From the NCBI GenBank assembly GCA_934045075.1, contig OW203725.1, positions 834,775 through 898,774 of the forward strand: 64,000 nucleotides of DNA, given 5' to 3'. Origin of the DNA: Yponomeuta sedellus. Its lineage: Eukaryota > Arthropoda > Insecta > Lepidoptera > Yponomeutidae. The notes beneath the pieces are model-generated. The model worked only from the letters and a program-made list of their open reading frames with translations, made no database searches and had not been told where the DNA came from. The position numbers were made by a program, and so were the translations under genes. Shown here in pieces: positions 31,957-41,699 of the stretch (position 1 is its first letter; the number at the start of each line of letters is the position of its first letter).

Positions 31957-32655
31957 GACTGAATTTGTAAACACACTTATGAAAGGCCGGTCGGATTAAA
32001 CATAGTATGTAACAGAAAAATGGTGAAATTGGATCCAAGCCACTTAAACTGTGCCAACGCAATTTAAAGAATTTTCAGTGCTTAGAGGCCTCTCAATCCT
32101 TAGTGACTCAAATCGTCAAACTGTCAAATTTGAATTTGAATTTGACTGAATTTGTAAACACACATAAGAAAGGCCGGTCGGATTAAATATAGTATTTAAA
32201 AACCTATTTAGAGGCTAAAAATTTCACCCATGCCGGGATTTTTAATTTTAATTTTTAGGAAATTTTTAGCCTCTAAATAGGTTTTTAAATTTGTTCCTTA
32301 GCACAGGTTAGTGCATTAAAAATAAAAATAGTGTAATTAAATATAGTATTTAAAAGAAAAATGGTGACCTTGGATCCAAGCCACTTAAACTGTGCCAATG
32401 CAATTAAAAGAATTTTCAGTGCTTAGAGGCCTCTCAATCCTTAGTGAGTCAAATCGTCAGCCTGTCAAATTTGAATTTGACTGAATTTGTAAACACACTT
32501 ATGAAAGGCCGGTCGGATTAAATATAGTATTTAAAAGAAAAATGGTGTACTTGGATCCAAGCCACTAAAACTGTGTCAACGCGATTTAAAAAAATTTCAG
32601 TGCTTAGAGGCCTCTCAATCCTTAATGACTCAAATCGTCAAACTGTCAAATTCCA
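31957..32655 (+). repeat. Tandem array of about 185 bp, three copies
   Basis: Copies begin near 31957, 32144 and 32479 at GACTGAATTTGTAAACACAC and contain AAAGGCCGGTCGGATTAAA, ATGGTG..TTGGATCCAAGCCACT and AGTGCTTAGAGGCCTCTCAA. The second copy is longer by one panhandle insertion. Confidence 0.9.
32182..32355 (+). mobile_element. Panhandle element 5 inside the tandem array, 20-bp duplication
   Basis: The array sequence attaaatatagtatttaaaa is present at 32182-32201 and 32336-32355. Sister array units show the uninterrupted form, so the target site is known exactly. The 134-bp body runs end B, inverted segment to CACCCATGCCGGGA, an AT-rich joint, forward tail, end A (AAAAATAAAAATAGTGTA). Confidence 0.93.
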
Positions 32656-32769
32656 TAAGTAGGATGTTATTGGGCATTCTGGACCAGCTTCCATTCGTTT
32701 GAGCTCACGACGCACCGCGCCGGTTGGCGCGGCTTGTCGTTCACTCAAACTCATTACATCTGTTCCAGA

Positions 32770-32969
32770 NNNNNNNNNNNNNNNNNNNNNNNNNNNNNNN
32801 NNNNNNNNNNNNNNNNNNNNNNNNNNNNNNNNNNNNNNNNNNNNNNNNNNNNNNNNNNNNNNNNNNNNNNNNNNNNNNNNNNNNNNNNNNNNNNNNNNNN
32901 NNNNNNNNNNNNNNNNNNNNNNNNNNNNNNNNNNNNNNNNNNNNNNNNNNNNNNNNNNNNNNNNNNNNN
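32770..32969. other. Assembly gap (200 N)
   Basis: 200 undetermined bases. It lies 65 bases upstream of the THAP start codon, so any promoter of that locus may be missing. Confidence 0.98.
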
Positions 32970-33179
32970 CCGTTTCGAAGAGCAACCGTGTATTTGTGAA
33001 ATGATATATTAAAAGTGACCTAAATAGAGAAAGTATGGTGAATTGTAGTGTACTCGTATGCAGAAATCGTTATGAATGAGCTTTGGGGGAAGTTTCCTTT
33101 GATAGGTAAGTAATTATTGTGTTTCAATTATTGTTAAGCCCAAAGTTGCCTTATGTTGAGTATTTTAGTTAAGTTTCAG

Positions 33180-33222
33180 TTTTCTTACGGACTAGTAGCT
33201 TTGCAACTAGTCCGTAAGAAAA
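33180..33222. repeat. Perfect 17-bp hairpin in the THAP intron
   Basis: TTTTCTTACGGACTAGT (33180-33196) and its exact reverse complement (33206-33222), loop AGCTTTGCA. It lies 75 bases after the donor site. Confidence 0.85.
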
Positions 33223-33504
33223 GCAATTTAATAGAATTTGCTTTCCTAACCTAAAAAAACGAAGAGTAAAATAATGTTGCCATCCTGTTATGTCGAAAAT
33301 CCCGATCATTACTTGACCGTGTTGGCAGACGTTATTTATAAGCGACCGTACGATGGGAAAATATAAAGTAGTATTCCCTAAGAAGGCTGCTAAAAAAACA
33401 GAACGTTTTCAAAACCTTTCTTTTATTACTTTAAAGTAAACAATCGATTAAAAATAAACACACTATTTTTAGGTTTTTATTTATCCCCGTAAAGGGTTTT
33501 ACTG

Positions 33505-33696
33505 TTATGTTAATAGTATTGCTCTTGTTTGAGAAAAATCCACACAACACCCATAGCGCTTAATATGTTGTTTTGCCAAAAGTGTGCCGTTTAGAGTTTC
33601 ATTGCTCAGCCTATTTCGGATCTTTGTTTTAATAAGATTGACTGAACTGAAGCAGCGTTCATAATCTGTGTCACAAAAACGAGTAACCGGTAACAT
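33505..33696 (-). pseudogene. hAT-family dimerisation domain fragment
   Basis: The minus frame reads LPVTRFCDTDYERCFSSVNL, then IKTKIRNRLSNETLNGTLLA. The pattern P-x..-C-E-R-x-F-S-x-(6)-I-K-T-x-x-R-N-x-L is the C-terminal hAT dimerisation region found in hAT transposases and in domesticated zinc-finger relatives. Here the first Cys-Glu-Arg is D-Y-E-R-C. The catalytic domain is absent. It lies antisense in the THAP intron. Confidence 0.75.
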
Positions 33697-34084
33697 CGCA
33701 CATTAGTTAGATTTACCTTAAGGGTTGGTACTTAGTAAGTAAAAGAATAAATAGTGACGTGCTATGTTGGTATTAGTACTTTGGTTGAATAAAATCTAAA
33801 AAAAGTCGTATGTTTACGTACGATTTCTGCCCCTTGATCGTACGAGTATATGCAACATAAATGTAAAACATCGTATGAATACGATTTAAATCGTATATCT
33901 GGCAACGCTGCGTGATCATTACTTAACTCGAAGTCCCAGACTTCGACGGCTTGTCCTTCTACAGATATTAAGTTACAAACGTAAGAATATTCTTATCTTA
34001 TCTTATCTTAACGTAATCAAAATATATTATGAATCTTCAATACTTAATGTATCGTTATTAAAAATCAAATGTACCTAAAACTAT

Positions 34085-34182
34085 AACCCGGGCTTGGCCC
34101 CTGCGGTGGAGTATGGCTTAACCTTTCTGCGATGCAGGACCCGTGCTCCAGAGTTATGGACATACAAGGGTTGATATCGAAA
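34085..34182 (+). mobile_element. 5S-derived SINE, 3' end
   Basis: CCCGGGCTTGGCCCCTGCGG, GTGGAGTATGGCTTAACC, GACCCGTGCTCCAG and ACATACAAGGGTTGATATCG. In the THAP intron. Confidence 0.7.
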
Positions 34183-34838
34183 TGTATAATAAAAACAATA
34201 GAGACAGAAACATTACGGCTACAGCACTGAATTATCAAATATAATATCCTGATGCTTTGTTAGATAGCTGCATCGCCTTCCTATGTGACTTGTTGCCCAT
34301 ATAGTTTTTCAGCATTCATTCCACTCAGCAGAAAATGTGTCAACTCGAATTTATCGCAAGAACCCTTTCGGTGTTTTTGTGCATTCTGCCGCAAGCAATG
34401 TGCCCTTGAATTCAGTGTAGAATTCAAATTTGAATTTGTATCAATGAATCTCGTACAATACCGTCTAGCCGCGATCGTTTATTAGGTAAAACGTAATTAC
34501 CTTATTTCCCTAATAAATAATCGACCCGTTCAATATACAACAGCTATGTATGAGTATCGCGAATAATAATACTAAAGTTATTACTTATTATATTTTAATG
34601 TAAAATGAAATGAATATACTTTATTGCACACCAGGAATTATAATTTAGAAAATAAGAAGAAATAATAATGTATTACAATATTTATTAATATTAGCAATGT
34701 TTGTTTTCCAGATTTCTTCAAAATAGTTCTGTTCTGGAAAAATGGGTGCTAGCATTTAGAAGAGAGAACTGGTCACCTACATCAAATGCTCGAATATGCT
34801 CTCTACATTTCGACAAAATGTACATTTTGGTGGTCTGA

Positions 34839-35399
34839 GGTACCCTTCGAAAGATTTTTTATATGGTGAATTTTTATATGAAAAAAACTTATTAATAAAA
34901 CAGTTTATGATTGTATTCCATTGGTGGTCTTGATAGCGTCCCTAAGCGCCTTAACTTGTAAAATTTAAACGTGTAAAATAAAACGTATTTTTAATTATAA
35001 AAAATGACAATTGTTTATAAAACGTTTGCTACGTTCTGCAAACAATTGTCAGACATGTATGATTAATAAAATTCAAAACTAAATCTGCATTTTTATTCAT
35101 GGCCTATGAACGACTGAAATATTTTATCCCTCATTATGGCAATTCACTTTTACCGTGGCAACATTCACGCACACAAACAAATAATATTCACCGACGTGAA
35201 AACGGTTACACTGTGCCTTGATCTTTAGTTCTACTCTATCTACGGTTTCTTCACTCCGTAGATTTGTATGGAGATGCGCGAAATGTCACCCAGTTGTCAC
35301 GTTGTAACATACGCGCATCTCCATGCATATCCACGGTCTTGATAAGAGTGACGAAACAGTCACGGTGACAAAAGTAACCCGTGCGCGCGTAGCCTTATA
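34839..35399. other. Unannotated; one foldback at 35265-35330
   Basis: TATGGAGATGCGCG (about 35267-35280) pairs with CGCGCATCTCCATGCATA (about 35311-35328) around a 30-base spacer with two GTCAC words. No gene. Confidence 0.4.
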
Positions 35400-35530
35400 G
35401 TAGCAATACCACTCGCTAACTGTGAAGAAAAACGTCGTAGGGAAACCTGAGTGGCTGAGGTACTTGAATACCTTAGCGCTTGAAATTGCCAGTGCGCGGT
35501 GGGCATGCGTAGTAATAAACCCATACTCTG
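35400..35530 (-). mobile_element. Lepidopteran SINE core
   Basis: On the minus strand: CAGAGTATGGGTTTATTACT, AATTTCAAGCGCTAAGG, GGTTTCCCTACGACGTTTTT and GCGAGTGGTATTGC. The tRNA head is lost. Confidence 0.6.
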
Positions 35531-35569
35531 TAATGCAAAAATGTTCAATACCTACTTACATGCATGAAG

Positions 35570-35660
35570 CGAAGGGTCTATCAAGATCATGGCAAATGGC
35601 AGTCCGTGGTATCTGCCTACCCCTCTGGGATACATCCGTGAGGTTATTTTATGTGAAAAA
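35570..35660 (+). mobile_element. LINE 3' end (NVDEA family) fragment
   Basis: GCATGAAGCGAAGGGTCTAT..ATGGCAAATGGCAGTCCGTG..CTGCCTACCCCTCTGGGATAC..GTGAGGTTATTTTATG. Confidence 0.7.
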
Positions 35661-36010
35661 CTGGCCACACTACTATCCAATAACGGCGCACCACGTCATA
35701 AGCCAAAGATTACTATGCGACTATAAACCAATCAGCGCGGCAAATGACGTCATTAACGCTCCACCTACAAACACTTTGATAAACCCGCACGTCGATAGCT
35801 CATTTTAGTGCTGAAATTGAATCGGTAACAGTTTTTAACCAACAGCGAAAGCGAAGGAGTATATGATTTTCCAGCATATGCTTGCGTAAGTATGTATGTT
35901 TCGTTGCGACTTGCAAATATCGAACGGGTAAGCCAGTATTTAATTTAATAAATTACCCATAGAATCAGAGATTTTAAATAAAGGGTGCCGGCATCCGTTA
36001 TCCGAACGCT
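35661..36010. other. Unannotated
   Basis: No features recognised; one CAATCAGCG word near 35730. Confidence 0.3.
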
Positions 36011-36165
36011 TATAGTTAGATAGACAACACTTTATTGCACATAAAAAAGGAAATTACTCAGATATTTCTTAACCTAAGAGTACAGATGGCGGCCTTACCA
36101 CTAAAAGTGATCTCGTTCAGACAACCTTTCGATGGACTGGAGCAATACATAGGGGAAGGCAGTAG
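36011..36165 (-). mobile_element. LINE 3' untranslated end (AAGGCCGCC family)
   Basis: On the plus strand: GATAGACAACACTTTATTGC, AAATTACTCAGATAT, GTACAGATGGCGGCCTTACC, AAAGTGATCTCGTTCAGACA. The polyadenylation-like signal (CAATAAAGT on the minus strand) is retained. Partner copies 41871-42010 (minus), 53850 and 6576 (plus). Confidence 0.6.
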
Positions 36166-36376
36166 ATATTCAAACTAATTGATAAACTTCTTTAAGATGT
36201 GTGTGAACAGGCTTCCTAGACGTCATCTTCTCCCTCGATCTAGGTAGAGTTCAAGAGTAAATCCATTCCTTATATGATAAAACAGACAACGCAAGCGTCA
36301 CTAAACAACTTGCCATTATTATTATTATTTTTACTAAATAATTATAACGACGTCACAAAAAAACGAAATGGTGGAC
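36166..36376. other. Unannotated
   Basis: Nothing recognised; a short (ATT)n run at 36316. Confidence 0.3.
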
Positions 36377-36827
36377 AACTACTATACAAACCTATTTAGA
36401 GGATAAAAATTCCACCCATGCCGGGATTCGAACCCGCGACCTCTGGCTATCCGTGCCAGCGCTCTTTCCAACTGAGCTAATGGGCGACTCACCGGCATCA
36501 GTGAAATTTCGAACCTTTTTATACTATTTTCTGTATTACGTACAGGCAGCGACATCTGGCTGAAATAGTTTGCATCACTTACAGCCCCGACTACCTACTT
36601 TGCAGTTAGGTTTTTATATCGGAATGATATCGCTGTACCCACATGATTATATTATTTTTATTTTTAATGCACTAACCCGTGCTAAGGACAATTTTAAAAA
36701 CCTATTTAGAGGCTAAAAATTCCACCCATGCCGGGATTCGAACCCGCGACCTCTGGTTAAATAGGTTTTTAAAATTGTCCTTAGCACGGGTTAGTGCATT
36801 AAAAATACAAATAGTATAACTACTATA
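36377..36827 (+). mobile_element. Panhandle element 6, dimeric, 10-bp duplication
   Basis: AACTACTATA at 36377-36386 and 36818-36827. End B is shortened (CAAACCTATTTAGAGG). Antisense tRNA-like module at about 36412-36487 and head at 36488-36645, then a second unit's tail and half of its tRNA-like module (to CGCGACCTCTGG at 36758), then a switch to the forward TAAATAGGTTTTTAAAATTG and end A. About 431 bp. Confidence 0.88.
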
Positions 36828-36842
36828 TAGTCAAAAAAATAT

Positions 36843-36987
36843 CTAAACCTTATTCATAATAGTCTGTTAACTTTAAGCAATGCTTATTCTCACTCTGTCC
36901 TCTTCTATTGACCTAAGTCAGAATGAAAGAGAACACTCTTTAGCAGCTGTTTTAAGCTAGCGGACTATTATGAATAAGGGGGTTAAA
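36843..36987. mobile_element. Foldback MITE
   Basis: Terminal inverted repeats CCTTATTCATAATAGTC and its complement GACTATTATGAATAAGG (one mismatch further in), with subterminal arms TTAACTTTAAG / TTTTAAGCTAG. About 140 bp, no coding capacity. Target duplication is not clear (TAA left, TTA right). Confidence 0.65.
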
Positions 36988-37034
36988 ATAAGTCTAAATA
37001 TCATTGTATTGAAGTCTGTTAATCTTAATTAAAA

Positions 37035-37130
37035 CTGTTTTTATACGGATTTATGCTCGTTTATTACATTTTTACAATTTTCCAACGTTTCGACACTTTT
37101 TCAGGTGCCGTGGTCCCGGATGACTGATGA
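37035..37130 (-). mobile_element. LINE 3' end, 'ACCACGGCACCTG' family
   Basis: Reverse complement of the 6188-6285 pattern: TACGGATTTATGCTCGTTTA, TTTTCCAACGTTTCGACAC, TTTTTCAGGTGCCGTGGTCC. Confidence 0.55.
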
Positions 37131-37841
37131 TGATTAACCTTAGAAAATGTCTGTTAACCTTGATAATGTAAAATGTGTTTTGGAGAAGCACTGCTTATCC
37201 TAAACCACAGGTTTTAACCTTTTTACGGAGTAGGGTACCTTAGAGATAAGGTCATTGTAAAAAGTTACTTGAATAAATTATCTTTTATCTTATCTTTATA
37301 AGCAATAAAACAAAACTGCCAGTGCTAAAAGAGTTAAACAAAAGACCTAAAAGTGTCAACTGAACTTTTAACAACATCAAATGGAGCCTAATCGACTTAC
37401 ACCTAATATGACGTCACGCTTGTTGAGATTAAAAACTCAGCGGACCCATCTAGGCCTTGATTAATGGCAGTGGGGTTTTTAATTTTTCAACACATGTTTT
37501 TGCTACAGTGAATAGTAATCTGCATAAGAGAGTGATAATCACATTCGCCGCACCGATGATTGAAAATTATAATTATAATCTCTGATTTAATCACAAGCTG
37601 GTTTAACTTGGAATTGAAATAAATTGAAAGTGCGAGAAAATGTAAAACCTAATTAGTAAAGATTGATGTGCAATTATGTGTGACATGTAATTTACTTGTA
37701 AATCATGGTTTATTAACTATTAATTGTTTTCATTAACATATTTTATTGCGTTTTCCATTGAAATGAAATTTCAGCTGTTTCAAGAAATAATAAAATTTAA
37801 ATAAAATTGTACTATCCCACGTTGTGGAGAAAAGCTTCATT
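37131..37841. other. AT-rich, unannotated
   Basis: No gene or clear repeat. Confidence 0.3.
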
Positions 37842-38100
37842 GCAGTTGTGGCCAAGCGGTTAAGGCCTTTGACTAGAAATCAGTTGGGAATCTGGGTAGG
37901 TTCGAATTCCACCGACTCGACAGCGGTTAATGTTATTTTTGACTTCGAACTATTTCGGAGAGAGTCACCATTCGTGTTCACCGCGGCTTGACGATTTCAA
38001 GCTATGTGGGATGTAAACACCTTGGGCGCTCAGGTTTCCTCACGACATTTTCCCTCACAATAAGCGAGTAGTATTGCTGTCACAGTCAAAACACTTAAGC
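37842..38100 (+). mobile_element. tRNA-Ser-headed SINE
   Basis: Bases 37842-37919 resemble a serine tRNA with anticodon AGA in the loop (GACTAGAAATC), A-box GTGGCCAAGCGGTTAAGG and B-box GGTTCGAATTCC. The last acceptor pairs (5' GC against 3' CG) and one T-stem pair are lost, and the long variable arm is rearranged, so it is not a working tRNA. The SINE core follows without a break: GCTCAGGTTTCCTCACGACA and GCGAGTAGTATTGC. This copy links the lepidopteran core to a tRNA-Ser origin. Confidence 0.7.
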
Positions 38101-38485
38101 GGTCAAAACAAGTTTTGACTGCTAAAAATAAGTCAAAAGTACTTTTGTCCAAAGCTTACATTTGAAATATCAAATGGTAAAAACATCTAGGTATAATGAT
38201 GCATCACTCAAGTCTGCGACAGCAAAAAAATAGGTGCGACGAAGCACGTAGCGTAGTGATGCGCGAAGGAGCGTGTTAGGTTGAACATGTAAGATCGGAA
38301 ACCAACTCGACATTGTTGGATACAATTAGAATTTTACTTAATTTTTCCGCAGTCAAATTTTTACATTGCTACTAAAAGTCTTACGTACATATCACACAAA
38401 TCGTCCACACTATTCAAAAAAGATATTGAAAGAGTTATTATGGGTGAGAATTGCCACGGAATAGAGCGAATAGTTGCATCGAAGC
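38101..38485. other. Unannotated
   Basis: Short GTTTTGACTGCT/AGTCAAAAC words only. Confidence 0.3.
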
Positions 38486-38846
38486 GCTCGTGGCCTAGGC
38501 AAACCGAGTGATTGGAATCAATCACTTGGTTAAGCAACAACAGGCGCGGTCAGGAACGCGATGGGTAAGCGTCCCGTGACTACCGCTAGTGGCATTTTTC
38601 TGAGCGCTTCCGTGCTTCCCAAGGCACGCTAAGCCGTTGGTGCCGGCTCTCATATAATGGCAGTCGTTAAGCCATGTCAGAGGCTTTATGGGCGGCTTGA
38701 TAACTTCTGACAGTGAGGCCCGGCCACTGTCTCACAATCCTCCACCAACCCGGACTTGGCCCCCGTGGTGGAGTATGGCCTAACCTTCCTGCGATGCAGG
38801 AAGAGACCCGTGCCCCAGCAGTGGGGACACATAAGGGTTGATAAAG
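38486..38846 (+). mobile_element. 5S-headed SINE, full length
   Basis: Head GCTCGTGGCCTAGGCAAACC, then TTAAGCAACAACAGGCGCGG (5S box A region) and GCGATGGGTAAGCG (box C, two changes), body with CCGAGCGCTTCCGTGC-like word and GGCGGCTTGATAACTTCTG, 3' end GGGACACATAAGGGTTGATAA. About 360 bp. No ORF; expected to depend on a LINE for movement. Confidence 0.85.
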
Positions 38847-39459
38847 ATGCGGAAGGTGCCTTGGTCTGCCTCAACGTATCTCGGGGTTCGAACCCACGAT
38901 CTTTTAAATAAGCAAGCATTCCACGGCAGCAAGTATAATTGTTATTCTGACCTACGACATTTTAAATTTTAAAACAGCAGATCAGAAGGCAGTCCAATAA
39001 CCTGTATTTCCAGCAAAGACACACCCGCAAGTCTGAAAGGAAACAAAGGCTGAGAATGTTGGTCAGTCCGCCTCCAGACGTTGCTGCTGCAAACAAGATC
39101 GATCTCCTATAGACGGAAACCTGCGTGAAACTCGTCCGACACCGATCTCGTCTCGAATAACGTTGTCACTTGTACGAGTTGGACTCGGCATCCGGTTCCG
39201 TACCGCTAAAAGTAGGTATGGAATAAAACACCTTTTTTCTAAGTACGTAATAAATTAGAAAAAAAGTATTTACTATCGTTAAGCTTCATACGTATAGAGG
39301 TTTGTCTGATACTCGGTCAGATGAGAGTTTGACTGATACTTGGTCAGATTATATAATTGGTTGTTTACGAGTATAGGCAATGCAATACCTCATAATCATT
39401 ATAGGTGCTTGATTCGTATCTGAGGCCCACTTGCGTCAGCCTGGATTAGCTCATTTAAC
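38847..39459. other. Unannotated
   Basis: Two TCGGTCAGAT words at about 39315 and 39340 are a small direct repeat. No gene. Confidence 0.3.
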
Positions 39460-39556
39460 TCAAGTTAACCGCATTTAAAAACCTATTTAGAGGCTAAAAG
39501 CTTAGCACGGGTTAGTGCATTAAAAATAAAAATAAATAGTATAATCAAGTTAACCG
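39460..39556 (+). mobile_element. Panhandle element 7, minimal, 12-bp duplication
   Basis: TCAAGTTAACCG at 39460-39471 and 39545-39556. The 73-bp body is only end B (AAAAACCTATTTAGAGGC plus TAAAA) joined directly to the last 45 bases (GCTTAGCACGGGTTAGTGC.. end A). It is the smallest unit and defines what the termini need. Confidence 0.92.
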
Positions 39557-40111
39557 GTTAAATCGATCATTTTTTATGCGAAATTATAATTTCTTTAGAT
39601 TCAACCAATCAAAGTTTCTTGTTTTTTCTTTCACTATAAGTCTAATTCTATATAATACCTATATCTAATTTTTGAACTGAAATTATGACTATACCAAGCA
39701 CAGAAAATAAGAATAATTAAGGATTCTTGATAAAAGTAACTTTCTCGTTTTCTTCAATTCTCATATTCAATTCGCATGCATTCAGTGGACCTAATTTGCA
39801 ATTATTATTAACTGTTAATCTTTAACAAAAATTATAAAAAAGCTGGCAGACGAATTACATTTCTTTCTCTCACCCGCTCGTATGCATTTTTGACGCACAC
39901 GAAAAATAAGAAGACGATTTTTGTGTCAGTTTTCGCTAATCTAATCATACATACTTGGATTCGTTGCTGTAGATGCATAGTTGAGCAGTTGTTGTTGCTT
40001 GCCTCAGTTAAACAAATTCTCATATACATCCAAAAATGGTTCCTATACGAACAATGTTTACATACTTTGTGGACACAATATCAAAAAAAATAGGCCACAC
40101 GAGCCATTTTA
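39557..40111. other. Unannotated AT-rich
   Basis: No features recognised. Confidence 0.3.
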
Positions 40112-40252
40112 TAATGGGACGAGTCCACAAACGGGCGGGAGACGGCGGCGCTGTCCCATTCATTCATTACAGAGTGCACTGCTTTGTTGAACTCCGGGAG
40201 ATGCTGGCCGAGTGCGAGAAGGCACTGTTCCGCATCAATCACGTCTATTGAT
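40112..40252 (+). CDS. Candidate exon with GC-rich third positions
   Basis: The frame reads R-V-H-K-R-A-G-D-G-G, then VPFIHYRVHCFVELREMLAE and CEKALFRINHVY with a TGA stop near 40250. Third codon positions are strongly G/C in an otherwise AT-rich area, which is unlike background ORFs here. I do not recognise the protein. An overlapping minus-strand frame (40269-40081) is also open, so direction is uncertain. Confidence 0.3.
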
Positions 40253-40319
40253 TGCAGTTTGAGACACAATGGTAAAACTTTATTTGATTAAGTTTACTTC
40301 TAATACGTTCTATATACGT

Positions 40320-40465
40320 CTAACTGTAGGGCGCAAGCCTTCTCTCAGAGTGAAAATGTGGGCTTAATCACTATGCGTGCCTTGCACTGGCGATTTCAAG
40401 CGCTGAGGTATGTGAACGCCTCAGATATACAGGTTTCCTCACGATGTTTTTCTTCACAGTATTGT
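40320..40465 (+). mobile_element. Lepidopteran SINE core
   Basis: CTGTAGGGCGCAAGCCTTCTC, GGGCTTAATCACTATGCGTG, GCGATTTCAAGCGCTGAGG, CAGGTTTCCTCACGATGTTT and CTTCACAGT. Confidence 0.7.
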
Positions 40466-40617
40466 AAGCATATTAACTTCCTTTTTTGTGCGCTACAAAG
40501 CGTTCACCATCAACTTTCTTTTTTTATTTTGTCAAGATAACATAATTGAATATTCTTCATTGTACACCAGAACACAGGACATATTATCAAAGATACAGAG
40601 TATAATTTGCTAAAAGC

Positions 40618-40991
40618 AAAGAGAAGCGCTCGTGGCCTAGGCGAACCGAGTAATTGGAATCAATCACTTGGTTAAGCAACAACAGGCGCGGTTAGGTACA
40701 GGATGGGTGAGCGTGACCTCCGCTAGTGGCATTTTTCCGAGCGCTTCCGTGCTTCCCAGGGCACGTAAAGCCTTTGGTGCCGGCTGTCATATAATGGCAG
40801 TCGTTAAGCCATGTCAGAAGCCTTATGGGCGGCTTGATAACTTCTGACAGTAAGGGCCCGCCACTGTCTTACAATCCTCCACCAACCCGGACTTGGCCCC
40901 CGTGGTGGAGTATGGCCTAACCTTCCTGCGATGCAGGAAGAGACCCGTGCCCCAACAGTGGGTACATACAAGGGTTGATAACGAAAGAGAA
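40618..40991 (+). mobile_element. 5S-headed SINE, full length, 8-bp flanking repeat
   Basis: AAAGAGAA lies at 40618-40625 and 40984-40991. Between them: head GCGCTCGTGGCCTAGGCG, TTAAGCAACAACAGGCGCGG, GTTAGGTACAGGATGGGTGA, body with GCCGGCTGTCATATAATGGC, and 3' end ACATACAAGGGTTGATAACG. The GGATGGGTGA word matches the 5S rRNA gene box C region; the AAGCA..GGCGCGGT word matches its box A and following element. 358 bp. Confidence 0.88.
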
Positions 40992-41418
40992 ACGAAGCAA
41001 AGCAAATAAAAGCAACTAGCCAGTGGTTATCTTTCTATCAGACAACCAGTGGCCAGTTTCTTCATTTAACTTACAACCCTCAATCAACAAACTGTTTCAC
41101 CTCAGAAGCTTGGGCGTCTATTTGACAGGAACACGGCAACCAAAACATGCTCAACGAGGTCCCTGCGGCTGTGTTAGGTAGTTGGCAAAAGTTTAAGCTC
41201 ACCGGAGCCGCCGGTACGGTGGAAATCAATTCTCACTTCATTACGTAATAACAAGTCAAACAAATGAGACCGGAGCTGGCCGCGCTACCATCGTTCCTGT
41301 TCAAGCCTACACACCCTAAATAAAGTTACATTCAGATACATATGAAGACAATGTACTTCACTAGAGCCTACCAGCTCAAACTGAAGTTAAAGTATTTATT
41401 AATGATTCCTGACACTCA
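40992..41418. other. Unannotated
   Basis: No gene or shared repeat seen. Confidence 0.3.
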
Positions 41419-41683
41419 TATCGCACCCTAAGAACGAAAGAGGCCTAAGTCAAAAAATAGTTTAACTACTCAAAAAATTCTCAAAAAATTGAGTATCTAA
41501 CAATCATAGAGAGACATAAAAAGGTATGCTCAATCCGATGAATGGTAAAACAAAGGCACTTATTGTAAAAAAAAGAGCATAGCGAATCTTCCGTCCACGG
41601 CATACCTTTTTATGACTCTATGATTGTAACTCAATTTCACTATTTTTTGACTTAGGCCTCTTTCGTTCTGAGGGTGCGATATA
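41419..41683. mobile_element. MITE with about 40-bp terminal inverted repeats, TA target
   Basis: TCGCACCCTAAGAACGAAAG and GGCCTAAGTCAAAAAATAGT at the left are mirrored by ACTATTTTTTGACTTAGGCC and CTTTCGTTCTGAGGGTGCGA at the right, with TA on both sides. Subterminal ATCATAGAGAGACATAAAAA / TTTTTATGACTCTATGATTG also pair. TA duplication suits a Tc1/mariner-type family. No transposase. About 265 bp. Confidence 0.85.
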
Positions 41684-41699
41684 TAGTTATTTATAAATT

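Larger units (their letters stand above)
33035..34838 (+). pseudogene. THAP-type zinc-finger domain, two exons, one in-frame stop
   Basis: Exon 1 (33035-33105) reads MVNCSVLVCRNRYE, stop, ALGEVSFD with a split AG. A perfect donor (AG-GTAAGT) follows. Exon 2 starts at 34712 after the acceptor TTGTTTTCCAG. Joining completes an Arg codon and continues FLQNSSVLEKW, then AFRRENWSPTSNARICSLHF and ends at TGA 34836-34838. Together this is the THAP C2CH module: Cys4, Cys9 (C-x4-C), the conserved W, and C-x2-H in CSLHF; the usual F-x-FP is F-x-FL. THAP domains bind DNA and occur in chromatin factors and in P-type transposases. The exon-1 TGA sits where an Arg (CGA) codon would fit. No downstream protein is recognisable, so it is a fragment or a pseudogene. 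Splice phase agreement argues that the gene structure is real. Confidence 0.8.

Noticed and set aside
32638..33012. ORFs spanning the N gap
   Set aside because: They are open only because N codons cannot contain stops.
35422..35808. 128-codon ORF starting MKKNVVGK
   Set aside because: It is stitched together from a SINE core read backwards and a LINE 3' end.
37842..37919. Functional tRNA-Ser(AGA)
   Set aside because: Acceptor end and T-stem pairs are broken and the variable arm is abnormal; the sequence runs straight into a SINE core.
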